64,000 nucleotides of DNA from Aphrophora alni (Eukaryota > Arthropoda > Insecta > Hemiptera > Aphrophoridae): assembly GCA_963513935.1 (NCBI GenBank), contig OY740768.1, positions 78,034,877 to 78,098,876 of the forward strand, given 5' to 3'. Made by a program: the position numbers and the translations under genes. The notes beneath the pieces are model-generated. The model searched no databases, was not told the DNA's origin, and saw nothing but the letters and a program-made list of their open reading frames with translations. Shown here piece after piece: positions 41,841 through 54,209 of the stretch (position 1 is the first letter of the stretch; each line of letters opens with the position of its first letter).

Positions 41841-44800
41841 CTGTATAAAACGAAGATAAGTATTATTTTAGCAACCTCCGAAATACCAGAAAAAAGTAAA
41901 TACTGTATAGTTGATTTTCGGGGATTGATTTGAAATATAAAAAAAATATTGTTACTTGTAGCTCGTTTAGAGTTACATTCAACTGTAAAGTTCAACTCCA
42001 TAATTGTGGATTACATAAATTGCCAATATAACCTAACAAAATTTAATTACAGTACGTTAGATTTTTCAATACGTTAGCGTTTGGCATATACTTCACATTT
42101 AAGAGATTTTAATGTATTATCAATATTTCAATATAGCTTGCATTAGTTTATACATTGATTCGGTTCGTCTTTTTTATTAGTCCAACCTACGCTTGGCTGC
42201 GAATTGAATTATATTATCTATATAGAACTTATCTAATCCTAATCAATTATAATAAAATATCAAACTTGCAATAGGATGAACTAAGAATTTTTTATTTTAT
42301 GTGATATATTAGACTAATAAATAATATTAGAAATGTATATTAAATAAATATATAATAGTATCAATAATATATATTAACTAATAATATATTGAAAAATCCA
42401 GACTGGTTTTGGCAACAATTAATTGAAAAGTTCCGTCAATATGAATTAGTGATTCCGGATACTCTTAGGTCTAGCTGCGTTTAAATATGTAACTATTGAA
42501 AAATTAAATCACAATTTTGAATAATATTTGAAAAAAAAATCAGTGCCGCTTTTCACGTTATGGTCGGTAAAACCTCCCTCGTGTAACAATTGTAACAAGT
42601 TACTCTACATAAATTTGACAAAAATGTGCTTCTAAAAGTTGTCAAAACAATGTGAAGTTCTCTTCGTATTCATTTCGTATAGCTTCACTCCCTTTGTGCA
42701 ATTTTCCAGCTTAGTGGCGCGGACATAATTTGCATTTTGCTTTCAAGAAATCCTCATTTCATATTATAAACACAACGCCACTAGTTTCATATTATTCCAT
42801 GAAATATAAATGTTCATCAAAGTAACCCATTTTACTAAAATGTTATTAGAATGAAAAAAATATAATTCAATTGTGAATTATAATAAAGAAATACAATTCA
42901 AATACCATTCCTTGTCATCATAGTGATATTATTTATTATTTTTCTATACCCTTCAATATATACAAGCCTTTTATTGGCTTTTTCCTTCTGAAACACAGAC
43001 CTCTACCACAACCACTGATGGGCTTCGGTGGTTGGTGACCTAATTTGTTAGATGCGTAAAATTCCTAGCAACTATTTATACTATTCTGTACTGAAGATAA
43101 TTGAAGTTATACACAGTTTTAGATTAAATCACTAGTGTAAAAAACATTGAAATTATAATTTATTTGGTAAATTTGTGACAGTGTGAAACTCGAAATATTT
43201 TATATTATATAATAAATATATGATGATATCAAAAATGTGGAGAATGAAGTTTTTCATTTTTGGTAAGATAAAAAACTGTGACCAAGTTTTGGAACAGTGC
43301 TTGTTATAAGGATCCGCTATTTTAAAATGGAAATAAATTCATCATTTAGCCTAGTTACAAGAATAATGATATTTCTAAATTTCATAACGACAAATACAGA
43401 AACTACATTCCAAAAGGTCGATTTCAAAGAGGACCATGTTTCATTCTCAATTAATTTCATGAAAACTTATAAATCTTGTGTATTACCGAGGCTAAGCTCG
43501 ATTTTATTACTATGTTATGTTTAACTAAAGCCTAAATTAAAAGTTTGAAATGACCATACCAATAATATTTAATTAAACCCAATTTAATTCAGCTACTATT
43601 GAGGCGTTTAAAATAACGTTTTACAAAAGCCCTCTAACGATTTTAATTGTTGATTTAGTCCTATCCTTTGACCTAGTTTGCATAAACTGTATAATAAACC
43701 TTTGATGGTTGCCACAAGGATTAATGTTGGGTATCGTTAACATTGTTGTGTATAAATGATCAAGATATCAAAATTTATAACTTTAATATTTCATAGTCAC
43801 TGTATTTGTACATTATATATACATTACTTCACATATAATATTCTTTCTTGTATTTTTAAAGATATACATTTAAATGTATTAAATTCAATGTTTGAATAAT
43901 TTGAAATGGTGGAAACAAATATAATTTTACGATAAATACATACATTTCTGGAGTCTAATTCTAAATATTTATGTTATGAAAAAAACATTGAACAAATTCT
44001 CTCAGACACTCATCCCCAAAACCAAATACTAACCACAACAAAATAATTTGTCGCACAAATTGTGTCAGTTTGTTAGTTGTCAGTAAAAAAGTGAGAATGA
44101 ACAATGTATTGATATTTATAGAAATATTTGTAACAAATACTTATATATTTAAATAAAGTCTAAATTTGTCCTGTTTGTACTTTAAACAAATCCTAAACAT
44201 GAATCGTATTTGATAGAAATACAGATATTAAGGTTATTTGTTTTTGTGAATTATTTCGAAACCACATTAAACAAATTTTAAATGTCATTTTTCACTGAAG
44301 GAGTTCATTAACTAGTCTAACGTCACAAAATTTGAAGGAAATCGGTAAAGCCGATTTCAAGAAATAACATTTTCTATTTCAGTTGCATGACTATAGTGTT
44401 TTTGTTTCTCCATAAGAGGAAATGTTGGGAAGAATTCAACCAATATGTTTTGTTTGGATTCTTCTGGGATAAAGTAGTTCCGAATTTTGTGTTTTTGTCT
44501 TTTTGCCGGTAAACTCAAATTTGTAGTTATGAGTAAAATGCAAAAAAAGTTCCTTGTATGGCCATAATTTTATTTAAATCGGTTCACTAGTTTTAACTGT
44601 AATGAAGACTAAAAATAGACAGGCAGATATAATTTCTAAAACCACTTTTTTTGGACTCAGAGGACCTTAAAACTGATATTGGTGACTCAGAGGTTGTCTA
44701 GGTTCATTGACCCATTACGTAACTTATAATAAATAATACGAGAAAGTAAAAATGTCTCAACCTTTAGGTTTAGGTTTTTGTAAATTACTTTCATAATTTA

Positions 44801-47800
44801 TGTTTGGAAATATGTTGTTTCTACATGCTTCGTGACAGGATTTTAGATAGCATCAAACTAAATAACACTATCGCTGCTTTCTAGGAAAAGTTTTGATTGT
44901 TAAATCACTGAAAAAAACTCAAAAGCTAAACTCTTAAAAGAGAGAATTATAGATTGTACCCCACGATGAAACCTATGAAAGCACCTCGTTGACTTTAACC
45001 CTGTTTGTATTAGTTGAGAAATGAATTCTTTCCTTTCAATTCGGTGTTAGTTATTGTGAAGTTCTCTTGAGTTGTGTTTTTTTCCTGATCAAGGTTGTAT
45101 ATATTGACATCTCAGATCTAGTTTAGCACTGAATTTGTTTCTTAGATTACTAGTTTTAGTTTTAGTTTCCAACATGTTTCTAGGATATTAGCCTATGTCG
45201 GTTATTTATTGATAGTTATGCTACAAGGTTATTTAAATTTGTTAACGAGGGTTGATCCATACACTTAAATTGTCATGTTTTAGTTTTATATATACAATTG
45301 ATTTTAGATGTCTGAATGAACTATGCCAATAACAATCCGTCATTATTCAAAGCATTAAAAGTAGAACGTGTTAATTATTGTTTAGTAATTAGGCTTGTTT
45401 ATGTTTACATATTTTTTTAAGTTTACACATAGCTGCTTTGTTTATAAGTTCTTCCTCAAAAGTTGTTATTTTTTCGTAAAAGTATTGGTCATTTGACAGC
45501 TTAGATTGAGTACATTATGTAAAATGTCAAATCTTGGTGAATGTGTATTTGTTAACTGCTGATAACGATTCGCAGAGACAGGATAATAAAGATGGAAATG
45601 AAAAACAACTATTGTTCTATGTTGTTATGTTACAATTGACGAATGTTTTCCGTTCCAATTATAAATTCATATACTATATCTGTCACTGTAAAATTATATG
45701 TTGTACTGAAAATTTTAAGATAACGTATAAAATAAATAGTAAAATCTGGATGTTCTACTTTTTAACAGCAAAAATGATTATAATTCAGGGACTATTGTCA
45801 TATTTTTAAAGCATTTTCCAGTTCCAATTACAATTTAAATCTTATGTCACTGAAAATGATTAAAAAAATGTGTCTATAATTTTGGTATCCGTATTTCCCT
45901 TGGACATATTACTTGAGAACTACTGAACCAATTTTAACCAAACTTTGACTAAAACTTAACCAGACAGAGTACCTACATATTAAAGAAAACTGTACGAAAA
46001 TCGAAACTGGGGTTCTTACTAATAGACAGACAGAGAGAGACGTTGCGTCTTATGTATGTAGAGATTGTATAACTAAATATTTGTTTATATCTGTCTGCTG
46101 GTAATTAGTGGAGAGCGCCAATCTAGTAGACAGTCTTCAACCATTGCTGCTTTAAGTGTGTAACTTTTTTATCCTATTTCCTACAACTTTATTAATAGAT
46201 TGATTAACCTTATTGGGAATCTCAAGAAAATATGAAAACAAGATATCGTATCTTTTTGGAATAAATACATAACAGATATAAAGGTTGTGTGCGACTATAA
46301 TTAGATTAGGCCCTAAACCTTCGTTACTTTAGTAACTTAGTAACATGTCGTTAAAGTTATCAGTTCATATCCATTAAACAGTTTCGTGGTTTGTATGAAA
46401 CATAAATATTTGCACAGTAAATATATCAATAATTAAATATGATTAATGTTGCTTTCACCTATTAATAATAGCAAACGACGAGAGTTATGTGAATGTTTAT
46501 AAAGTTTAGTAAAATATAGATTACCTGAATTATAAAAATAATTAAAAAAACCAATTGATATGATGTAATATATTAACTCGTTAGCACAACAATGATGATA
46601 CAGATGTGTTATGATAAGGCACATACCTATGAGCATTAACGTTAATATATGAAACAAGTTAAATTGTTCTTAAATGTTTGTGTACAGTCTATTGTAGCTT
46701 ACTAAATTATGTCCACCATACGTTAAAGTAAATATTTTAAGTATGTCCTGAGAACATTTTTTTAAAGTTTAGTTTGTTAACAAATAATATTATTTAACTA
46801 AGTATATTCTTATTGGTATTATATAGTATCAAACTGCAATAAAACAATCCCAATAAATTATAATATTAGGGTAAACATATGCTTTCATACATTCAAATCT
46901 ATGCAAATGATTTGTTTCTTTGAAATAGGCTTATAATTATTGTTCTTTCCATAACTGTCTTTACTGGATACCAGAAATCTGTGAAAAAGTCAAGTTTTTA
47001 ACAAAATGTCAAAAAGAAGGTTTTTTGTGAATTAAAACTGGTAGATTAAAAAAATAAATAAACTAGCAACAAAAACACTGCACTAATGTATATAGTCGTT
47101 TGATATGTACATAGAAAAGAACTATAATTTCAAGAAATTGATAGTGATTAAAGTATACAATCGAACCCCCGGTTGAGAGGGCCTGGGTTTACTCCCCTTG
47201 GAGGGCAAACATTACGGTATTGACCCGAAATTCCAAGAAATATTGGAAAGTTACAAGTGTTATCAATCTGTGGATGAGAATGCTAGAATGATGGCGGAGG
47301 GATGTTGATATGCTAACAACAAAAAAGCCTTGTACCACGCCTAGGCTCTGTAAGGGCTGTGGTGTCACAGAGATTTTAATTTAGAGTAAAAAATTGTATA
47401 CATAGTTTGTAGTTTTTCAATATCTCAACTATAAATGTTATAAACTATAAAATATTGATTTTACCATTTATTCTGACAAATTATCAACAATGTAGAATTC
47501 TGTTGTTTAAAAATGAGTTATTTTTTTGCTAAGTTTGAAAAATCACTGAGTTAATGTATATACAAATCAAGAAGTATTTATGAGTTTAAAAAAAATATAG
47601 TTACAATAAGTTATTTTTGTTGGTATTGTTGTTTCACAAACATATCTATAATTTTTTTTAATGAAAAACATGAAAATATAGTTATACTTAAATATACAAT
47701 TTCAGCATGCATAAATTACCAGATAAATACAATTTTTTTTTTTTAAATTAGTTAATAATGAAATAATTGAATTAAGATATTTCTTTCTCCATCTTCAGGA
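41841..47800. other. Long AT-rich stretch with dispersed repeat fragments
   Basis: Repeat copy B lies at about 42610-42775. Insect-repeat-like wording occurs at about 44550-44720 and 45890-46050 (an AGACAGACAGAGAGAGA run near 46023). A GC-richer patch at about 47160-47380 contains a phrase resembling a degenerate tRNA B box (GGTTTACTCC), possibly an old SINE. No gene is established. Confidence 0.4.
42610..42775. repeat. Dispersed repeat, copy B
   Basis: Related to 7920-8085 in the same orientation, with ordered shared blocks such as TCAAAACAATG and AATTTTCCAG. Divergence is substantial, so these are old copies. Confidence 0.55.
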
Positions 47801-50800
47801 TATATTTAAAAGTTTAATTAAAAGGCTTACAGTTCCAAGGGTTAAATGAGTTTGAAAAGTGTCCCAGCTAGTGGCAAGCTTGGGAACTGGAGAGTTCTTG
47901 AGTAATTACTTGGCAACATCTGGCGATAATTCCGTTTAACAGTATGCCACCCCCTTTTTTGTATAAAGTTCTAACTGGAATTATTTTGTCTAAAATACTT
48001 CACTACTATTTGTTTCCACAAACATTCTATTTTCTCTTTACCTTTTTTGTACAAATGTATCGTATTAATCATATCTTGTCACTAGCAAATATATAAATTT
48101 CGATGATATGTTTATTTTACCAACTACGTTTTATCAACATGTCATGGAATTATACATATTAAAAAATATCTAAAAAGTTTATTTACCAATTACTAATTTT
48201 CCCCCCTCAATTTCTTTCTTTCTGTTTTTATAATTAGTTACAAATATGATACATACAAAATACATAATTTAAGAAATCTTTCCATATTAAATAAATAAAA
48301 ACATTCTCAGATGTAACAACTAAACACATAAAAGTCATGTCTGTTGACCTTATATATATATAACATTGTTAATTGAGAAGAAGAATGGTTTATTGTGAGG
48401 CTAGGAGTATATGAGGTAAACAGATGAATTCAGTTCAGAATGCTCAAGTATCAGATTTGGATACCACTTGGAACCCTACAATGCGACAGACAATCCATGA
48501 AGTTAACAGAAGTGAATAGTAAGATAGCAGTACTAGAGACTCTAATATTTGAACTTAAGTAATATATATATTCCATATGTAAAATCAATGGGAGAACTAT
48601 CAAAATTAGAACAGATGTTGCAGCACATGTTTACTCCAGTGTGTATTACCTAACCTAGATTAGTGTTGAAGGGAATGATCGACGAATGGTAGAAATTGAT
48701 CGACACTCTCAAACAGAAATCTCTGGTCGCTCAAAATAATAGTTTTCAATGGTCTTCTGGTCATCGGCATTACATAGGATGGGTGCCGGCAGGAAGGATT
48801 AAAAATTAAGAACATTTAAAGGTTCTTCGTCGAAATAGTAGATAGATTTTAATAGGCATATAGAGCATCTTGATTCCATTGACTTATTTCTTATTTTTGA
48901 GGATATAAAACAAAAGGGCTACTTAAACCATATAAAACACTAAAGATTAATTTTTTTTAGTTATGAGGGTAATATATAACTTTTAACTGTGTTATATTAG
49001 TACATAATTTATATTAGTACATAATTATTTAGTTTGGGTTACAAAGACATTAATAGCGTTGAATAAAGCAATACCACAAAGACAGGCCCAATCACTTTTG
49101 ACTCTGACATCAACCAAGATTACTTGACTTTGTTGGTTATAAGTCTGTCTTTCCCAATATTAACTGAAAGTTAAAAGTATAAGCTTGTAAAAGAAAAAAG
49201 TAATTTAACCTAATACTATATTTGAAAAGTTGGTTGCATAAAAGATTTCATCTTATTTTTAGTACAGTGTATTTTTCTAATACCAAAAGGATTGGCAGTT
49301 TTATAAGTGTTATAGTCTTAATAATTGTGGCTGTGTATGTTATATTCATAACCAAAACTAACCTTTAAAAATGACTACCTAGTAAATCGCAACTTTTTTT
49401 TATTTATTTTGAATCTATTTTTATTAATGTAACCTCCAATTGTATTTTCAATATTTATACCTTTTTCCTACTTCTAATATATACGAAATACAAACCAAAT
49501 TCTCAACGTAAACGGAAAGACAGAATAAACATATAAATAGGAACTCTCTCAGTACTGTATAAATACAAAGCGTTTTACGACTTCGCATTAGCATACATTT
49601 ATGCATTGTCTGTTTTACTTGTGTTTACAAAGCTTTCAAGTGTAAAATGCAATACCGTCTCAGGATTTGATTCCAAGATGTTTGTTACTAAAGTTCACAG
49701 TGTTTGTTAGAAGAATAAATAACCTAGATAAGTTATGCATTACTGACGTAATTAGTAATTTATTACTGTCATTGGAATTCTTATTTTTTATGGTTACACT
49801 ACGCCACTGTTTTTCCGAACACTGTCTGGTTACTCAGATATAGAACTCAACACTTAAATACAACAAACAACAACACTGAACATACACGAAACACATACAA
49901 ATAGTTAAATTATTTTCGATATTACATTTAATAGAATTGTTCGCATGAGGCATTAAGGTCGTGAGCCTAATACATACCTTTTTATAAATAATATTTTATA
50001 AATATTATAATATAATAGGTCGTCTTTACCTTCTATAACTAAACAATTATATTATGAACGTTTATTTACGATATTACATAAGTGTGTTATATAACTTTTA
50101 AACTATTTGTATGAATTGAGGTTAAAAGTTTTACTCGGATAATATTTCATAAATATTAGAATATAGAAATATTAAACTTAAATTTATGAATTATATACAA
50201 ATTGTAAATTAAATTTGTATATAATCTTAGAAGGAAACTTATAACATTAATTTTTCAACGATCCAAGAGCATCAGTCTTTTCCCAATCGAAACATTGCAA
50301 TCGAAGATCAGGTATTGTGGTAGTTCCTCTTGAAGTCATATTTCGTCACACAAGAGGTTTCCAAGGAAATGTAGCCATCTTAACCATATATTTTCTCAGG
50401 CAGTAGAGTCATAACACTTTCCTTGTGTTTCTCCACATAGCAAAAGAAGTCAAATACAATTTATAGGGAGTACAAATTGAGTGTTTCCTCAAAGTGCGAC
50501 GGGCAGCACTCTATGACCTCGAAAATTTATAACCATTCTTCAATCCTCAATAAGTAGTCTTTTAACAAGTAGTCAATAAGTAATCGACTATTATAGTTCT
50601 GTTACATTTTCCTCGTACAAATACATTGATTTCAAAGGTCCAATACCACTCAAATAAAATGTTTAATAGTATTTGTTTTGTATATTGTGTGTATACCATT
50701 CATAATTCTGATTAATAGTGAATATAATCTTATTGAAATGAACGAATATGGAAGCTGATAAATCTTGTTGCTAATTATTGTTTTAAGACTAGTAAGTATT

Positions 50801-51387
50801 CACTAATATTTAGATATCTCTACTTTTTATAAAAAGTAACATCTCTTTCCCCTCCCCCTCCTCCTCCTCCTCTCTCTCTCTCCTCCTCCTCTCTCTCTCT
50901 CCTCCTCCTCTCTCTCTCTCTCTGTTTATCTACTTTTTCCCATAATAACCTGAACAGCTGATGTGATAATGCAGATTGCTTTTATATATTGGTACGTTCC
51001 TGGTCAGTTTATTGTATTTTTAATTTTCTATATACTTTATAAATTTTCTAAAAATTTGCAGTGACATTTGTTTATTGAGTTCTAAATTTGGTAAATAATC
51101 TGAACGCTAATGAAATCTAAATTTTGTTTTAAACCGGTGCTGTAGTACCCGAGTTATAATATTCTGATGAGTACTACATATTTTTGTGAAATTTAAATGA
51201 AATAATTACACCGGTTGATACGGGTGTAGAATTATGAACATTTTAACTCATGTACTTCAAGTTTATCAGTAAATTTAGAAGTCCTAATACGCATTATCTT
51301 ATTGTACGATAATAAAATCCTGTATTGCTCGTGATAGTTAAATTAAAATGTTGCGGTTCTGATAATTTCAATAATGTTGTATTGTAG
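47801..51387. other. AT-rich stretch with weak coding-like patches
   Basis: A strong acceptor (TTTCTTTCTCCATCTTCAG at about 47799) precedes 16 open codons and a stop. At 48430-48810 several frames show protein-like pieces broken by stops, perhaps an old retroelement. A CTCCTCC-rich tract lies at about 50848-50923. None is firm. Confidence 0.3.
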
Positions 51388-51546
51388 GTTTCCTTGGAAT
51401 GACAAAGGTTTCTGTGTTAATTTTGAACTCGGTCACTTTCAGTTTGACCCTAGATTAAGGCTGTCCCCTAGATACGCTACCCTTGAGAAGTTAATAGGAT
51501 TTAATAACAGGGTTTTGATAATACAGAATAAGCTTATTTCTGAGAG
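51388..51546 (+). CDS. Candidate internal exon, unknown product
   Basis: The patch is flanked by TTGTAG and GAGAG/GTAAAC, with 52 full codons and no stop. The product begins FPWNDKGFCVNFELGHFQFD, continues PRLRLSPRYATLEKLIGFNN and ends LIIQNKLISE. G+C and amino-acid make-up differ clearly from the neighbourhood. The exon begins with one base and ends with two, so both introns would be phase 2 and the exon is 159 nt. A downstream exon at 52223 fits this phase. The upstream acceptor has only a modest pyrimidine tract. I do not recognise the protein family. Confidence 0.5.
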
Positions 51547-52222
51547 GTAAACTAACTGTAAAATATGTATAATTTTATAACGAAACCTAATACATTATTA
51601 TAAAACTAATATTTATTAAATGAGTAAATATACAAATAACAATTCTACATAACTTAGAAAATTATTCAATAAAAAATGTTTAAATGGAAATACCAATGTA
51701 TCTTATAGTATCTTATGAAGATACTATAAAAAATTGTCTTATGAATTAACAAAAATTATTAAAAAAGTTTACCAATTAAGAGTATGTCATATAGAAAAAT
51801 AAATTAATTTCAATTTATTATTACTAAATAACGAAACAGGTGAATCACATTATTGTTACATTAAAAATGTATCTAAATTTTTAAGATCACAAATAATGAA
51901 AAATACAAGTAAATTTCGTTTTGTTCTCGATGTTAAACGAATTATTCAGTTCCTCAGATAAAAGTTAAATAAAAATGACGTAAATTGAATCATAATAACT
52001 ATGAATATACAAAAAGGAAGTAAGAACAATTGAAAGATAATAATTCATTTACTTATAATTTAAAGAATTTAAATTAATTATAAATATAACTTATTAATTT
52101 TTGTTGTTGTCGATTTTGAATGTATTTCAAAGAAAGTAAACAAAATTATATCTTATTCAACAATGATAGGCCTAATTGAGATTCACAAATCAATGGGGTT
52201 TTGTCTTCATTTGTTTATTGAG

Positions 52223-52370
52223 AATAGGGAATATTAATCATAAATTACCTAAAAATCTTTATAATGATACAGAGGGAAAGATGCAGCCTATACATTATGG
52301 ATTATTTAATATTTATAACAAATTTATGGTTGCACTAGCTGCAAAAATGAATCAGTGTTACCATTCGTAG
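52223..52370 (+). CDS. Candidate terminal exon joining 51388-51546
   Basis: The acceptor TTTGTCTTCATTTGTTTATTGAG is pyrimidine-rich. It is followed by one base that completes the split codon left by the previous exon, then 48 codons and TAG at 52368-52370. The product reads IGNINHKLPKNLYNDTEG, continues KMQPIHYGLFNIYNK and ends AKMNQCYHS. The intron would be 676 bp. Phase agreement and open frames on both sides are the evidence. No domain is recognised. A terminal exon at 54092 could be an alternative or belong to another gene. Confidence 0.42.
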
Positions 52371-53338
52371 ATACAGTAAAAACAGATTTCACACTGTAAT
52401 TCGTTGTGTGTTTTGCAATGTGGAATTTTCGTTACTACATAGACACGTTTTTGCGATCATTGTAATATATCCGGAAGATTTAGAAGCAGTACAGTGTAAT
52501 TTGAAGACATTAAATTAAAGATATTTGCCAGTTCTCTTGAACGGAAGTTCAAAGTACGATAGTTGTTTTGTTACTTAGCAATTATAATGTAGTCTAATGA
52601 ACCAAACGTATTGCTCTCAAACGAACCAATTCAAACTTTTACCCTGATGATATACATTGTGTAATTTCTATAGAGAGATATTAGAATTTAAAAAAGAGAT
52701 GAACTCACCCCACCTGAAACCAACGACTTCGTATGATTATGTCTCTAAATCCTCGTTATATGTTTGAAAGATAAACTGAATGCATCCTGATCCTTGTAAA
52801 ACACAATTTTCTATGACGTTTTGGAAAATGTCCAACTGATGCAAATGGTGCAAGTGGAGCTAGCGGCACAAGTGGCTAATGAAAATAAGTTCGGCAAGTG
52901 TGGCAAGTAACCCTATAATACTCATGACAGAAGAATACAATACCAAAGAGAACGTACAAATTGAAACCAAAAGATCAAGAGGAAGATCCAGAAAAACGAT
53001 AGACTAGTTTAAAGTGCAGCCAGAAAATACTGACGTAGGCTATATTTGATGGATCTACACCTTTCTTCATGTCTCTTTCATTTCTCAACTAACTTTTGTT
53101 CTCCAACACCATTAACGATATTGGAGTATTCGAGAGCTAGTGGTCTCATTTGTATACTATTTTTTATTGAGGTGGTAATCATGACCGAGATATATTAAAT
53201 ATGTATTTAAACCACGAAAAACACCCACTTACACACACAAAGAGGGTGAGGATCAGTATAAATACAAGAGGGGGCAAATTGGAAGACAGAAAAAGGCTAT
53301 TGATTGATTTGTAATAATATTGGAAATTACTTATAATT

Positions 53339-53396
53339 GAGATAGATAGATATATATATTTTATAGAGAGATAAAGAGAGAGAGTGGGGGGGGGAG
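53339..53396. repeat. Low-complexity GATA/GA/G tract
   Basis: GATAGATA, TATATA, GAGAGA and a short G-run occur in sequence. A similar GAGAGAG-to-G-run patch lies at about 27392-27413. Confidence 0.85.
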
Positions 53397-53622
53397 TTGT
53401 AATATTTAACTAAAATAAATTTTATCTAATAAATAAACTTTCACTTTTTACAAAGTAACGTATTATATAATTCCACGCATTAAAATAGTATACATGAAAT
53501 GTATAGTTTATTAGTAATTTTAATATTGCGTATGCTATGCTTTTCATCAAATAAGATGAGGGTGTGTTTCTACATTAATTTTTTGATTTATTACAGTATT
53601 GTTTCTCATTTAATTTGCATAC

Positions 53623-53796
53623 CTCAAAAGATGATTTTCTATTTATTTGGATTGAATAGCCTGAATTAACTATCAGTTCACCAGAGAGTGTATTATTGAC
53701 ATATTCAATATAGAACAGTTTTGCAGATGGAGGTTTAAAAATCGAAGCAATGTATTTCCAACTCTTTTCACACGGAGGCAAAGGAATTTGAGAATT
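53623..53796 (-). CDS. Candidate internal exon on the minus strand, unknown product
   Basis: It has 58 open codons between an ATAG acceptor and a good donor, TTTGAG/GTATGC, phase 0 at both ends. The product contains PLPPCEKSWKYIASIF, KPPSAKLFYIEYVNN and SGYSIQINRKSSFE, suggesting alternating beta-type segments. The acceptor has a poor pyrimidine tract. No family is recognised and no neighbouring minus-strand exon is established. Confidence 0.35.
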
Positions 53797-54091
53797 CTAT
53801 TTCCAATCGCTTTATAGCAGAATTGTGAGGATATGAAAATTATAATGTCTTGTATTTTTTTTTTTTTTTTTAAACGGAGGTTTCAGTTTTTCGTTAGGAA
53901 CACATATAAATGTTAGACTAATGATTTATACGATTGAATTTATATTAAATTTAATGACCACTTTTTGTTAAATTAGAAATTACAAACTTGGTATTTGGTA
54001 CACTGGTACAAAATTACATACAAAATAGTTATAATTAATGGAAACTTAATATGTGATGCATTTCCAAAGTTATAGTTTTTTTTTCTTTCAG

Positions 54092-54207
54092 GTCTAGTTA
54101 CGCCTACTACAAAGGAAGATAATCTTTCAAATTCAGAAAAAAAAATATTGTTCTATTTTGGAAACAGATCAGGCAGTAAAACCTATTGGAGGTTGTTAAG
54201 AAAATAA
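54092..54207 (+). CDS. Candidate terminal exon, unknown product
   Basis: A very strong acceptor (TTTTTTTTTCTTTCAG) precedes two bases and 37 codons to TAA at 54205-54207. The product contains LVTPTTKEDNLSNSEKK and YFGNRSGSKTYWRLLRK. AATAAA overlaps the stop. In a second frame the patch is open for only nine codons. The splice site is better than the coding evidence. Confidence 0.3.
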
Positions 54208-54209
54208 AT

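Noticed and set aside
47160..47200. A tRNA gene suggested by CGAACCCC and GGGTTTACTCCC
   Set aside because: No cloverleaf can be formed and the B box is degenerate; at most an old SINE fragment.
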